64,000 nt of DNA from Nostoc sp. KVJ20. GTDB lineage: Bacteria > Cyanobacteriota > Cyanobacteriia > Cyanobacteriales > Nostocaceae. Under the pieces are notes generated by a model that saw only the letters and a list, made by a program, of their open reading frames with translations, did not search any database and was not told the origin of the DNA. The stretch lies in the NCBI RefSeq assembly GCF_001712795.1, contig NZ_KV757548.1, positions 1-64,000 on the forward strand. The letters run 5' to 3'. Positions 55,159-63,629 of the stretch are shown here, piece after piece; position 1 is the first letter of the stretch; each line of letters starts with the position of its first letter. The position numbers and the translations under genes were made by a program.

Positions 55159-56051
55159 AGGAGAGGCGATCGCTTACGGTAGACGCACTTTCACAAAAAT
55201 ACTCTACCGAGTTATTCACATCAATAGAGTATATAAATTTACTATAATCATCTTTAATCAGTATTCAGCTTATACTTTGACAACTATTTATACCTTTGTA
55301 CAAGTACTGCAAATCTTGCCTACAGCAATCGCATGAAGACTCCTTAACCTAACTCTCATCACTGTCGCTATCTCCTGATATCCCTTGACAGCATAAGTCA
55401 TATTCGTGCGTTACCATTGGCATTGCTTAATGACAGCGATCGCAACCCAAGTATTAAAGGATTCTTATACGAATGGCACGCTTGAAAAGCTCCAAACTTT
55501 GTGGAATAAGGGCTATAGCTTGAAATGCCGGACGAGCAGTAATGGCATAGGCAGGCGATGCCAACTCCAGTCGGAGGCGCTGCGCGTAGCTTGCTTCTCC
55601 GTAGGAGTAGGGCATTTAGCGATGCCTGCGGCAACGTCAAAGACGAAGGCAGTTATTGAAGGCATCTGTAAAATTCGGCGGATACTGGCTTCATCATCTA
55701 CTACTAAAATTGTGCCTTTCTCACCTGATAAGTTTCTCAACGCTGTTCCTCCACAGCGAGAACTCTTAACCATCCATTATCTGCTTATTGAGAGACAAAA
55801 GCACAAAACAATCTTGAAGTACAGTCATGATGAAGAAGCGATCGCTTGATACTTGCATCTGTGCAACAGATTATGCTGGTGCATCTGCACAAAAAAGAAA
55901 TTTGTACACAATTAATAAATTCTTACAATTTGGGACTCGTATTTCCCATCGATTTGGTGTACCTTGTTAATTCTGTGCAAATTATTTATACCTAACTTCT
56001 CGCAACTTTACCCATCCAAATTTTAAGCCAATGCCTTCAAGGGAACAGCCA
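55159..56051. other. 893-base decayed intergenic region
   Basis: Holds a response-regulator fossil (next entry), interspersed palindromes (GCGCTGCGCGTAGC near 55575) and several GCGATCGC sites. Both strands are open over short stretches but with no family signature apart from the fossil. Looks like a degraded junction between the peptide cluster and the transposon side. Confidence 0.5.
55513..55773 (-). pseudogene. response-regulator receiver fragment
   Basis: About 20 residues around GTILVVDDEASIRRIL match the start of a receiver domain (the DD acidic pair), close to RpaB-type regulators. Immediately afterwards the sequence turns into repeat-derived, non-homologous codons, and the phospho-acceptor Asp and the output domain are absent. 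It is a gene relic interrupted by interspersed repeats, not a functional regulator. Confidence 0.6.
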
Positions 56052-56345
56052 ATGAAAACTTCTAATGATACAGATAGTAAGAAGATCATCAAAAAATCTG
56101 ACAAGCTTACCCTGAGACAGATGAAATTAATCGAGGAGGCTGAAGACCAACTTCTTGAAGCTAATACTGTCAATTCTACTGCCCCTGTGGTTGAGGTTGA
56201 GGAGAAACCAGTAGCAATTTCAGAGCCTAGAGTTCCTGACTATGTTCCATTCCTTGACAATCCTCCAGTGCAATCGGTGGGCAAATCAGGCTGGCAGATT
56301 TCTGATATTTGGCGTGATATCCGCGTTGATGATTTCTGCGGGTAA
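56052..56345 (+). CDS. small hypothetical protein
   Basis: 97 residues from ATG 56052, chosen because AGGGA lies 8 bases upstream; an ATG at 56031 lacks a site. Lys/Glu-rich N-terminal helix (KLTLRQMKLIEEAEDQLLE), Pro/Val-rich middle, conserved-looking tail WQISDIWRDIRVDDFCG. No family recognised. May form an operon with the following unknown gene (175-base gap). Confidence 0.45.
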   Translation: MKTSNDTDSKKIIKKSDKLTLRQMKLIEEAEDQLLEANTVNSTAPVVEVEEKPVAISEPRVPDYVPFLDNPPVQSVGKSGWQISDIWRDIRVDDFCG

Positions 56346-56520
56346 AAACCTAGTAAAGATAGCTGAAAAAAATACGTTGCTATTGTGTGTACGCATTGTC
56401 ACATACAGAAGTTTTCTTTTGATAAAGAAGTCTAAAAGATAATTAACGATAGCACTAAAATTGAATGCATAAACGCTTAGGCGACTCATCGCAGACATCG
56501 CAATGGCATCAGGTAGTTGA

Positions 56521-57159
56521 ATGGGTAAACGAAAGAGAAGACATCACAAGACATCCTTCCCTTGGATGCTAGAAGAAAAGAATCTGTTTATTACAAGGAC
56601 TGGTAACGAAATAGTTACAGATGCAGGATGGGAAAAAATTTCATTTGAAGAAGCCAGAAAACTATTTAGTCCCGAAACTTTTCAAGAGTGGTACGAGCTG
56701 TTCTTAGAAAATACAGATATCTCGGAAATACTTTCAGAATCTAACGTCGATATAGATTTAGATGATGAATCAGCAATAGATAACTTTTTACTTCGGAGCA
56801 ACTGGACACCAAAACAAGTCAATTTAGTTGTAGCGAAGGCTATCTATAAAAATCATGCCTGGGTAAGAGGATTACTGATTTCTACACCTGATGTTGAAGA
56901 ACCCTACTTTCACAATTATGAAATGGAGGCAATTCGTTTAGGAGTCCAATTGCGAAAATACATCAAAGAGGATATTCCAGTAATTAATGACTGCAAAAAT
57001 GCTGTCAGATATTTACATGGGAGATACGCCCTCATTGGCTGGCAACCAAGAAATTGTGTGACAGCAGCTCACAACCTCAAAATATCTCAAGCTACTAAGG
57101 TTTATAGTCAACTTCTCTGGGATGAAGATTGGGTAGATGAAGAAGACGAAATTTATTAG
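56521..57159 (+). CDS. hypothetical protein
   Basis: 212-residue soluble acidic protein with a basic start (GKRKRRHHK). No signal peptide, membrane helix or recognised motif. Regions such as NWTPKQVNLVVAKAIYKNHAWVRGLL and NAVRYLHGRYALIGWQPRN look well ordered and helical. Last gene before the transposon's left flank. Function unknown. Confidence 0.6.
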   Translation: MGKRKRRHHKTSFPWMLEEKNLFITRTGNEIVTDAGWEKISFEEARKLFSPETFQEWYELFLENTDISEILSESNVDIDLDDESAIDNFLLRSNWTPKQVNLVVAKAIYKNHAWVRGLLISTPDVEEPYFHNYEMEAIRLGVQLRKYIKEDIPVINDCKNAVRYLHGRYALIGWQPRNCVTAAHNLKISQATKVYSQLLWDEDWVDEEDEIY

Positions 57160-57860
57160 TCAAGAACAAAAAACTCTACAACACTGGAAAATATGCTCCT
57201 CATTACTGATGACTGGATAATAGTAGAGTTACCGCCAAATAAGACCAGAAATCTTTGAAGAGCTTAAGAGCGATGGCGGAATGGCACTAAGAAAAGCATA
57301 AATCCCTGGTATTCCTGGCTTTTGGGTGTGGGGTTGCAGGTTCGGGTATAGGGAATTAAGAAGATGTTGAACTACTTGACGCACTCGCATTCAATTGTCT
57401 GGAACACACTCAGCCTACACCCTACCCCCAACACCCTGCCCTCACGAGGTTTCACATGAGTCTTAGTGCCATTCAGCTATGGCGTAACCGTCATGAGCCA
57501 GTGGCGATCGCTCTAGTAATAACGTAGCGTGGGTGCGGCGTAGAGGGTCTTTCAAGCGATTTCTAGACGGATGCTTGGAGCGGGGTAAAACACTTAACAG
57601 AAATTGTTAAACTTTTTTATTCCAATAGACTAAGGCAACCGCCTGAGCAACTTTTGTAAACTATCTTTGCACCAAGTCAAAGCTAGAGTTGCATTGTGCC
57701 TATAATAAGTTACGGCTAACTATAACTGAAAGTTAGCACCCTGTAAATGGTTATCGCTTGGATTACGCATCAAAGGCGATACCAAGACAAGCAAAATTTA
57801 TCAGCAGCGTAATAGAAACTATTCCGTTGCCACCATGCACCCTCCGCGATCGCATGTTGG
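57160..57860. other. left flank of the transposon, non-coding
   Basis: About 700 bases without a gene. It contains an inverted-repeat element (next entry), one GCGATCGC site and no tRNA that I can fold. I see no attTn7-like gene end here, so the transposon's insertion site is not explained by the usual targets. Confidence 0.5.
57271..57484. repeat. MITE-like element with GCACTAAGA inverted ends
   Basis: GATGGCGGAATGGCACTAAGA (57272-57292) and the imperfect inverse TCTTAGTGCCATTCAGCTAT (57461-57480) flank about 170 bases that also contain a GTGTGGGGTTG / CAACACCC-type pair. No coding capacity and no clear target duplication. Likely a small non-autonomous repeat. Confidence 0.45.
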
Positions 57861-57909
57861 TGTGTGACTGTAACCATAAGTTTGCCATTTTTGAAACCAT
57901 AAGTTTGCC
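57861..57909 (+). repeat. left transposon end with two identical TnsB-type sites
   Basis: Terminal repeat 57861-57886, inverse of 62938-62963; the match extends one more base outward on each side. It includes AACCATAAGTTTGCC at 57872-57886, repeated exactly at 57895-57909, 23 bases further in. Such spaced repeats are the usual form of TnsB binding sites. Confidence 0.88.
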
Positions 57910-57917
57910 GCAGTAAG

Positions 57918-58108
57918 TGTCACTTAAAGGATAATGTGGCCGTTTTTAAAGGATAAAATGACCGCAAGACAGAACTTAAGATAGAAGAGTATTTGAGAGA
58001 TTTAAATGCGATCGCTTGTAAAGTAGGGCGACGCAAAAATAAGCATTGCAGGTTTTTAGGGCGGCCACTTTATCCTTTAATTCCGGCCATCTTTTCCTTT
58101 AAGTGACA
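57918..58108. mobile_element. 191-base MITE nested in the left transposon end
   Basis: Imperfect inverted ends of about 47 bases start TGTCACTTAAAGGA at 57918 and, inverted, at 58108. Each end carries two copies of a TTAAAGGATAA..TGGCCG-type unit. GTAAG flanks both sides (57913-57917 and 58109-58113), a 5-base target duplication. Five-base duplications and doubled end repeats fit mobilisation by a TnsB/TniA-type transposase, different from the host element because the end sequences differ. The interior has no complete gene. Confidence 0.88.
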
Positions 58109-58170
58109 GTAAGAGTTGAAAAGTAGATTATTACGTTTATTGGCTAAATAGAAAAAGTTGAGTTTTGAAA

Positions 58171-58213
58171 TGATAAACTTGCCGAAAGTACAAAAATAAA
58201 GCATAAACCTGCC
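58171..58213 (+). promoter_or_regulatory. internal TnsB-type sites upstream of tnsAB
   Basis: TGATAAACTTGCC (58171-58183) and GCATAAACCTGCC (58201-58213) are variants of the end motif ATAAGTTTGCC, 30 bases apart. The nearer one ends 20 bases before the tnsAB ATG. Transposase bound here could repress its own gene. Function is inference from position. Confidence 0.6.
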
Positions 58214-58233
58214 GAAAATAACGGTTTTTCTGT

Positions 58234-60963
58234 ATGCTCAGCGACCAAGAGTTTGAAGACTGGTGTCGCCGCCTTTGTTTAACAGAGACGACAAAAGAGT
58301 TTGTGCAAAAAATCCGTTGTTCAGAACCTGTAAGGATTGTAGGTGGCGGAGCGAAAAATGTTTGCGGTAGCTATCCAAGCCGCAAAATGGGGAAAACAAT
58401 TCAATTTGAATCTCATAAAGTAGAACTGCCAGCGATCGTCGAATACGAAAATGACGAAGATGTTTTGGAATACTATGACCAACCAATTCGCTTAAGCCTA
58501 TCATTCAAATCAAAGAGCGGACGTTGTGTGGTGACATCTCACACTCCTGATTTCTTGATCATACGCCGTAACTGTGTGGGATTTGAAGAATGGAAACCGA
58601 GCGAACGTCTCAAAACATTAGCTCAGAAACAACCCACACGCTATCAACAGAGCGAAGACGGTCAATGGCACGCTCCACCAGCAGAAACGAAAGTTCAACC
58701 ACTTTTACTGTACTACCGTTTACGTACAGATCAAGAAATAAACTGGATTGCTTACCGCAACCATCAGTTTCTGAAAGCTTATTTCAATCAAGAAAATACA
58801 GTTAACTCAGAGGTAAGAACAACGGTTGTTGAGTGCGTGAGAGCTAACCCTGGAATAACTCTGAAAGAACTACTAGAATCAACCAGTACCAATGGGGTAG
58901 ACGATATCTATGCCTTGATTGCAACAAAGCAATTATATGTAGACCTGAAAGCAGTAGCTTTGAGTGAACCAGAACGAGTTCATCTTTTCAGCAGTCAACA
59001 GATGGCACTGGCATATAATGTCATGATTGCTCAAAGAATTTCTACCACTATTGCCAGCGGACAACGAATTGATGTGGCGGTTGGCTCAACCCTTATTTGG
59101 GATGGTAAAAGTTGGTGTGTACTTCAAATTGGAGACACAAAAATTGCTCTCCAAAGCGAAAATGAACTGATTCAGTTAACTCATGCAAACTTTGATGCAC
59201 TCATTGCACAAAAAGAAATTACTCATATTCAACCCAAATCTGCAAAAACAACAGAAATTTGGGAACAGCTAAAATGCGCGAGTCCCGAAGATTTGTCCGT
59301 GGCTAACTACCGCTATAAAATCATTGAGCCATATTTACATGGAAGACCGCCAATTAATAGTTCTGTACCTGAGCGGACAATCCGTAGCTGGAAATCCAGA
59401 TTTAATAAGGCTCTTAATAATTATGGCTGGGGCTATATTGGTTTGCTACCCAATCGGGGAGACAAAGGAAATCGAGTAGACCGCTTTTCACCCGATACTT
59501 GGGAGTTCATCGACCGAATTATTGAACAGCATTATGAAAATCTCAAACAGCGAGGAAAACTGGCAACTTACGGTATTCTCGTTAGAGAGTGGGAAAAAGC
59601 AGGAAGAACAGACCCTTGCCCCAGTCGGATTACTTTCTGTAAGCGTATTAATCAACGAGATCCAGTACGGCAAACTCGCCAAAGACAAGGTAGTAGAGCA
59701 GCTTACCAAAAGAATCCTTTTTATCACGAATTAACGCTTTCCACGCCTAACCACGGCAGTCGTCCATTTGAAATCTGCCACATTGACCATACGGAATTAG
59801 ATATTGAGTTAGTTTGTTCTCGCACTGGACGCTGTTTAGGCAGACCTTGGGCAACGATTCTTATTGATGCTTTCTCCCGCCGCATTTTTGCCATCTATTT
59901 AACTTTTGATCCACCATCATATCGCTCTTGCATGATGGTGTTGCGAATTTGCGTGCAGCGACTTGGACGTTTCCCAGAAACATTAATAATGGATAATGGT
60001 GTAGAGTTTGGCAGTATTTACTTTGAAACTCTTCTGGCAGCGTTTGCTTGCACAAAAAAACAACGCCCTGTTGCTAGTCCAAGGTTTGGTTCACTTATTG
60101 AACGTTTTTTTGGCACAACCAACACAGAATTCTTTTACAACCTAAAAGGGAATACTCAAATTACTAAACAGGTTCGCTTGGTAAATAAAGCAAATGACCC
60201 AAAAGTACAAGCTGTCTGGACATTGCCAGAATTATATGAATATTTTTGTGAATATGCTTATGTGATTTATGACTGTAGAGAGCATCCGGCGTTAGGACTC
60301 TCTCCTAATGCTGCATTTGAAAGAGGTCTTAATCAAAGTGGAATGCGCTATGGAGAAAAAATTTTAGATGATGAAAACTTTAAAAGTTTTACCTTGCCTT
60401 CAACTCCGAAGGGAAGTGCAAAAATAATACCAAGAATTGGTATAAAAATTAATTCTATTTACTACTGGTCAATTGATGATTCCTTTCTTAATCCTGAAGT
60501 TGAAGGAACTCAAGTCCCAGTTAGATACGACCCATTTGATGTCGGGACTGCTTATGCTTATGTCAAAGGTAATTGGGTGCGGTGTATTTCTGAATATTAC
60601 TCATCCTTACAAGGTCATTCAGAAAGAGAAATTCGACTTGCAAGTATTGAATTGCGCCAACAGAAAAATCAGTACAACCAAAAGATAACAATTAGGGCTA
60701 AGGAACTTGCACAGTATCTAGAATCAGCAGAAGCTCAAGAAACTTTACAGGCACAAAGACTGCACGATTTGGCTGCACTAGATATGCGTCAATTGCTGTA
60801 TCAAAATAATATTAAACAGACACAAACTTATCTTGATGAATATCCAATTAACATTAATACAAGCAATCCTACTGAAGTTTTATCACAAACAGATAAATTA
60901 AATATTTCAGCAATAGATTTAGAAAAAATTCAACCCCATACTCAAGAGGAGTTATGGCAATAA
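58234..60963 (+). CDS. tnsAB: TnsA-TnsB fusion transposase
   Basis: 909 residues. The N-terminal TnsA-type endonuclease (about 1-180) has ES near E59, TPDF (D106) and FEEWKP (E119, K121), matching the Glu-Asp-Lys nuclease triad that cuts 5' ends. The TnsB part follows, with DNA-binding helices (about 190-480) and a DDE integrase core: D518 (CHIDHTEL), D587 (IMDNGVEF) and E623 (LIERFFG), which cuts and joins 3' ends. Fusion of TnsA to TnsB is known from cyanobacterial Tn7-like and some type I CRISPR-associated transposons. With both activities the element should move by cut-and-paste. Stop overlaps the tnsC start by 10 bases. Confidence 0.93.
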   Translation: MLSDQEFEDWCRRLCLTETTKEFVQKIRCSEPVRIVGGGAKNVCGSYPSRKMGKTIQFESHKVELPAIVEYENDEDVLEYYDQPIRLSLSFKSKSGRCVVTSHTPDFLIIRRNCVGFEEWKPSERLKTLAQKQPTRYQQSEDGQWHAPPAETKVQPLLLYYRLRTDQEINWIAYRNHQFLKAYFNQENTVNSEVRTTVVECVRANPGITLKELLESTSTNGVDDIYALIATKQLYVDLKAVALSEPERVHLFSSQQMALAYNVMIAQRISTTIASGQRIDVAVGSTLIWDGKSWCVLQIGDTKIALQSENELIQLTHANFDALIAQKEITHIQPKSAKTTEIWEQLKCASPEDLSVANYRYKIIEPYLHGRPPINSSVPERTIRSWKSRFNKALNNYGWGYIGLLPNRGDKGNRVDRFSPDTWEFIDRIIEQHYENLKQRGKLATYGILVREWEKAGRTDPCPSRITFCKRINQRDPVRQTRQRQGSRAAYQKNPFYHELTLSTPNHGSRPFEICHIDHTELDIELVCSRTGRCLGRPWATILIDAFSRRIFAIYLTFDPPSYRSCMMVLRICVQRLGRFPETLIMDNGVEFGSIYFETLLAAFACTKKQRPVASPRFGSLIERFFGTTNTEFFYNLKGNTQITKQVRLVNKANDPKVQAVWTLPELYEYFCEYAYVIYDCREHPALGLSPNAAFERGLNQSGMRYGEKILDDENFKSFTLPSTPKGSAKIIPRIGIKINSIYYWSIDDSFLNPEVEGTQVPVRYDPFDVGTAYAYVKGNWVRCISEYYSSLQGHSEREIRLASIELRQQKNQYNQKITIRAKELAQYLESAEAQETLQAQRLHDLAALDMRQLLYQNNIKQTQTYLDEYPININTSNPTEVLSQTDKLNISAIDLEKIQPHTQEELWQ

Positions 60964-62081
60964 AACACAAACGTCTATTTCCTCAAGCACTTCTTACTCA
61001 ATCATCAACCGAGCGGCTGAACTATTTTCAGGGGATTACAATTGGACATTTACGATTAAAACAAGCTTTAGATATTTTGTTGATGAATCTTCAACAACCA
61101 ACAGATATCTGTGTCTTGTTCGTTGTTGGCCCAGCAGGAGTAGGGAAGACTACTTTACGATTACGAACTGAAAAACTGTTAATGGAAGGTGCATTAGCAT
61201 CTATGAACAGTAATATTTGTCAGATCCCAGTCGCAGGTATAGAGGCAATTGCTAATGAAGCAGGAAAGTTTAATTATAAAGATTACTACCTCCGGGTTCT
61301 AGAATCTCTAGAAAAAATCTCGCTCAATTCAATCACTACAAATAGTACATCAAATTATCAAAAGTATGCAAACACTCTTTCGGCTACATACTTTGCTTCC
61401 AAAAGTTCTGATACAGTGCGTCGTGCTTTAGAACAATCTATGCGACACCATCAATTAACAGCATTAATGATAGATGAAGCCCAACATTTGCTGATGGTTG
61501 CTGGAGGAAAACAAATGTTACATCAGATGAATTGGATAAAATCTATCGCTAATGTTACTGGTGTCGTACATATTTTATTCGGTACTTATGATTTACTCAA
61601 CTGCTGTCATCTCAGTGGTCAAGTCAGCCGACGCAGCGATGATATACATTTACCTCGTTATTCGACAGATAAAAAAGAGGATATAGCTGAGTTTATGCGG
61701 GTTCTCAGAACATTTCAAGCACATTTACCTTTGCTTGAAGAACCTTCCTTGGTAGAACAATATGAATATTTTTTGGATTACTCAGTTGGCAGCGTTGGTC
61801 TGCTCAAAACTTGGTTGACAAAAGCGTTACGAAACGCCTTGGCAGAGAACGCGACAACCCTCAATGCGAAGTATATCCAACAAAACGAATACTCAAAAGC
61901 ACGACGGCAGCAAATTCAACAGGAAGCACAAGCTGGAGAGAAGCGATGGCACAACGAGGTTGGAAGTGTGACGCCCAGTTTGACCAATGAAGAGGTTAAG
62001 CAACCATCTCAAACGAAAGGTCGTGTTGGAAAACGTCTGGCTAAAAGAGATCCTGTAGGAATTAATCTTGATGTTAGTTGA
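60954..62081 (+). CDS. tnsC: TnsC AAA+ ATPase
   Basis: 375 residues. Walker A VVGPAGVGKTTL (GPAGVGKT at 59-66) and Walker B ALMIDEAQHLL. TnsC-type ATPases polymerise on DNA, link the target selector to the transposase and enforce immunity. GAGGA lies before ATG 60954. The gene overlaps tnsAB by 10 bases and tniQ by 11, a tightly coupled operon. The C-terminal tail (about 320-375) is basic and likely contacts DNA or TnsAB. Confidence 0.93.
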   Translation: MAIKHKRLFPQALLTQSSTERLNYFQGITIGHLRLKQALDILLMNLQQPTDICVLFVVGPAGVGKTTLRLRTEKLLMEGALASMNSNICQIPVAGIEAIANEAGKFNYKDYYLRVLESLEKISLNSITTNSTSNYQKYANTLSATYFASKSSDTVRRALEQSMRHHQLTALMIDEAQHLLMVAGGKQMLHQMNWIKSIANVTGVVHILFGTYDLLNCCHLSGQVSRRSDDIHLPRYSTDKKEDIAEFMRVLRTFQAHLPLLEEPSLVEQYEYFLDYSVGSVGLLKTWLTKALRNALAENATTLNAKYIQQNEYSKARRQQIQQEAQAGEKRWHNEVGSVTPSLTNEEVKQPSQTKGRVGKRLAKRDPVGINLDVS

Positions 62082-62886
62082 TTATTATACCGAAGATGAG
62101 TTTTGGAATCTGGAAAAACCAACAATTCCACAACGTTGTCAATTATTCCCATTGGAGCCAATTGGTATTGGTACGCTTTATATGGAGAGCTTAAGTGGAT
62201 ATATTGCTCGCCTTGCCGACTATCACACCATAACTGCTGAAGAACTAATTTTGTCAAAGATTATTCCACTGATGGGGCACAAAACAAGCAGTGCTAGTTC
62301 CATCAACATCATTAATCATTTATTTGGAGTTCAAGATTCTTTAACTACAGCAAGCCAAACCAGAGTTAACATTGCCACTACTCTAATTCAAGTTCTAGAA
62401 GAATTGACCCAGCGTCAAGATTTATCTTGTCTGTGGCCATTGAAGTGGGCAAGTATTTTTTTCGAGTTTAGCATTCTGCGCTTACATCAAGCTTGGTGCC
62501 CAGTATGCTATGACACCTGGCGTACCAATAATCGAGTAATTTACAATCCACTGCTGTGGTTAGTCAACACAATCAAGGAATGCCCTCACCATGAGCATCA
62601 GTCACTGATTGAGCAATGCCCTCACTGCCAGCAAGAGTTTCCACCATTATCAAGGTATTCTCGTCCAGGATATTGCTCAATCTGTCATCTATGGTTAGGT
62701 GGACTGCAACTTAATCAAGTAGTTAATGAAGAAACTGAAAGCGTTGACTTTTGGCGGCAACAATTGATAGCTCCGCTCTCTAATCAAAGCAATAAGCCTC
62801 TGTGGCAGTGTATGTGGTTCGATGATGTCGAAGATTTGGCTGCTAATACACCCTCTAACTTCTTACCACCCATACATCAAAACTAA
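62071..62886 (+). CDS. tniQ: TniQ-family target-selection protein (short form)
   Basis: 271 residues from ATG 62071 (a TTG directly precedes it). TniQ fold with zinc-binding Cys/His pairs: CPVCYDTW, CPHH, CPHCQQEF and CSICHLW. It is about half the length of TnsD-type selectors and of the size seen in Tn5053-like or CRISPR-associated elements. No CRISPR effector is encoded, so how it chooses targets is unclear. Its stop lies about 50 bases before the right terminal repeat. Confidence 0.9.
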   Translation: MLVDYYTEDEFWNLEKPTIPQRCQLFPLEPIGIGTLYMESLSGYIARLADYHTITAEELILSKIIPLMGHKTSSASSINIINHLFGVQDSLTTASQTRVNIATTLIQVLEELTQRQDLSCLWPLKWASIFFEFSILRLHQAWCPVCYDTWRTNNRVIYNPLLWLVNTIKECPHHEHQSLIEQCPHCQQEFPPLSRYSRPGYCSICHLWLGGLQLNQVVNEETESVDFWRQQLIAPLSNQSNKPLWQCMWFDDVEDLAANTPSNFLPPIHQN

Positions 62887-62894
62887 TTTTTCAC

Positions 62895-62963
62895 CGAAAC
62901 TTGCCCAGGCGTTTTGAAAGCATAAACGTGCCGCCCCGGCAAACTTATGGTTACAGTCACACA
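62895..62963 (+). repeat. right transposon end
   Basis: Terminal repeat 62938-62963, exact inverse of 57861-57886. Two degenerate sites lie just inside (GAAACTTGCC near 62896-62905; GCATAAACGTGCC at 62920-62932), but in the opposite orientation to the terminal one. This makes a tail-to-tail pair around CCC, unlike the all-same-direction layout of the left end. A duplicated CAGTCACA follows the end. Confidence 0.8.
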
Positions 62964-63064
62964 CACAGTCACATGTATATCAAGGGAAGTAGTATTAATC
63001 GTAGTTTATGTCGGATAAAAGATAAGGGTATCTTATTTTGTCTTCAACGTGCTATATTATTTTC

Positions 63065-63096
63065 AAGTCGGAAGTCGGAGGTCGGAAGTCGGAAGT
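63065..63096. repeat. GGAAGTC tandem repeat, left arm
   Basis: Tandem copies of AAGTCGG(A/G)-type heptamers (about 32 bases). The inverse array lies at 63596-63622, so the two flank the four-helix-bundle gene as inverted arms. Short heptamer tandem repeats of this type are common in heterocystous cyanobacteria. Confidence 0.7.
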
Positions 63097-63125
63097 TAAA
63101 ATATGGAAGTGGAGTAGGTACAGTT

Positions 63126-63581
63126 GTGGATAAAAATGTTGGGATTGCTGACAGAAGTAAGGCGTTTGCAATTAGAATCATTAAAGCTTGCAGCTTTCTT
63201 GATGAAAAACCAGGTATTTGCCGCACACTATCAAAGCAACTGTTGCGTTCTGGAACAAGCGTTGGTGCAAATATACGGGAGTCACGTTCGGCTCAGTCTG
63301 ATAAAGACTTTTTGCACAAGATGGAAATCGCTTTAAAGGAAGCACGCGAAACTGAATACTGGTTGGAAATTTTAATTGAATCTGAAGTTGTAGAAAAATC
63401 TAAATTTTATTCGTTACTTCAGGAAGCTGATGAGATAGTAAAAATACTCGTGGCCTCTACACGCAAAATTAAAGAAAGATTAAATGGCAATAAACTTCGC
63501 AGTAGCAAGATAGTGGTTGCAAGAGATAAGCACTCAGAATTGACAACTACTGTGAACTCGAAAGCAATACCCCCCAGCTAA
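63126..63581 (+). CDS. four-helix-bundle (S23-like) protein
   Basis: About 151 residues from GTG 63126. The open frame continues upstream into the repeat and transposon end, but that part has no family similarity. Family features: KAFAIRIIKACSFLDE, LSKQLLRSGTSVGANIRESRSAQSDKDFLHKMEIALKEARETEYWLEIL. These proteins form pentamers of four-helix bundles, resemble 23S rRNA intervening-sequence proteins, and often sit beside mobile elements. No catalytic site; function unknown. Confidence 0.82.
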   Translation: MDKNVGIADRSKAFAIRIIKACSFLDEKPGICRTLSKQLLRSGTSVGANIRESRSAQSDKDFLHKMEIALKEARETEYWLEILIESEVVEKSKFYSLLQEADEIVKILVASTRKIKERLNGNKLRSSKIVVARDKHSELTTTVNSKAIPPS

Positions 63582-63595
63582 GTTACACATTCTTA

Positions 63596-63622
63596 CCTCC
63601 GACTTCCGACCTCCGACTTCCT
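63596..63622. repeat. GGAAGTC tandem repeat, right (inverted) arm
   Basis: CCTCCGACTTCCGACCTCC.. array, inverse of 63065-63096, 14 bases after the four-helix-bundle stop and 8 bases before the xisH start. Could pair with the left arm to form a long-range stem. Confidence 0.7.
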
Positions 63623-63629
63623 TAAAACT

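Larger units (their letters stand above)
57861..62963 (+). mobile_element. compact Tn7-like transposon (tnsAB-tnsC-tniQ)
   Basis: About 5.1 kb bounded by matching terminal inverted repeats that begin TGTGTGACTG and extend to TTTGCC. It carries only three genes: a TnsA-TnsB fusion transposase, the TnsC ATPase regulator and a short TniQ, all overlapping. There is no tnsD, no tnsE, no Cas gene and no CRISPR array between the ends. Transposase-binding-like repeats (ATAAGTTTGCC or ATAAACTTGCC) lie at both ends. No convincing 5-base target duplication is visible, so the insertion may be old or rearranged. A 191-base MITE is inserted in its left end. All catalytic motifs look intact, so it may still be mobile. 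Confidence 0.9.

Noticed and set aside
55406..55849. 147-codon plus-strand frame
   Set aside because: It overlaps the reverse-strand receiver-domain fossil and interspersed repeats and has no ribosome site or family features.
62901..63125. N-terminal extension of the four-helix-bundle protein
   Set aside because: The open frame runs through the transposon end and heptamer repeat; family similarity begins only after GTG 63126.
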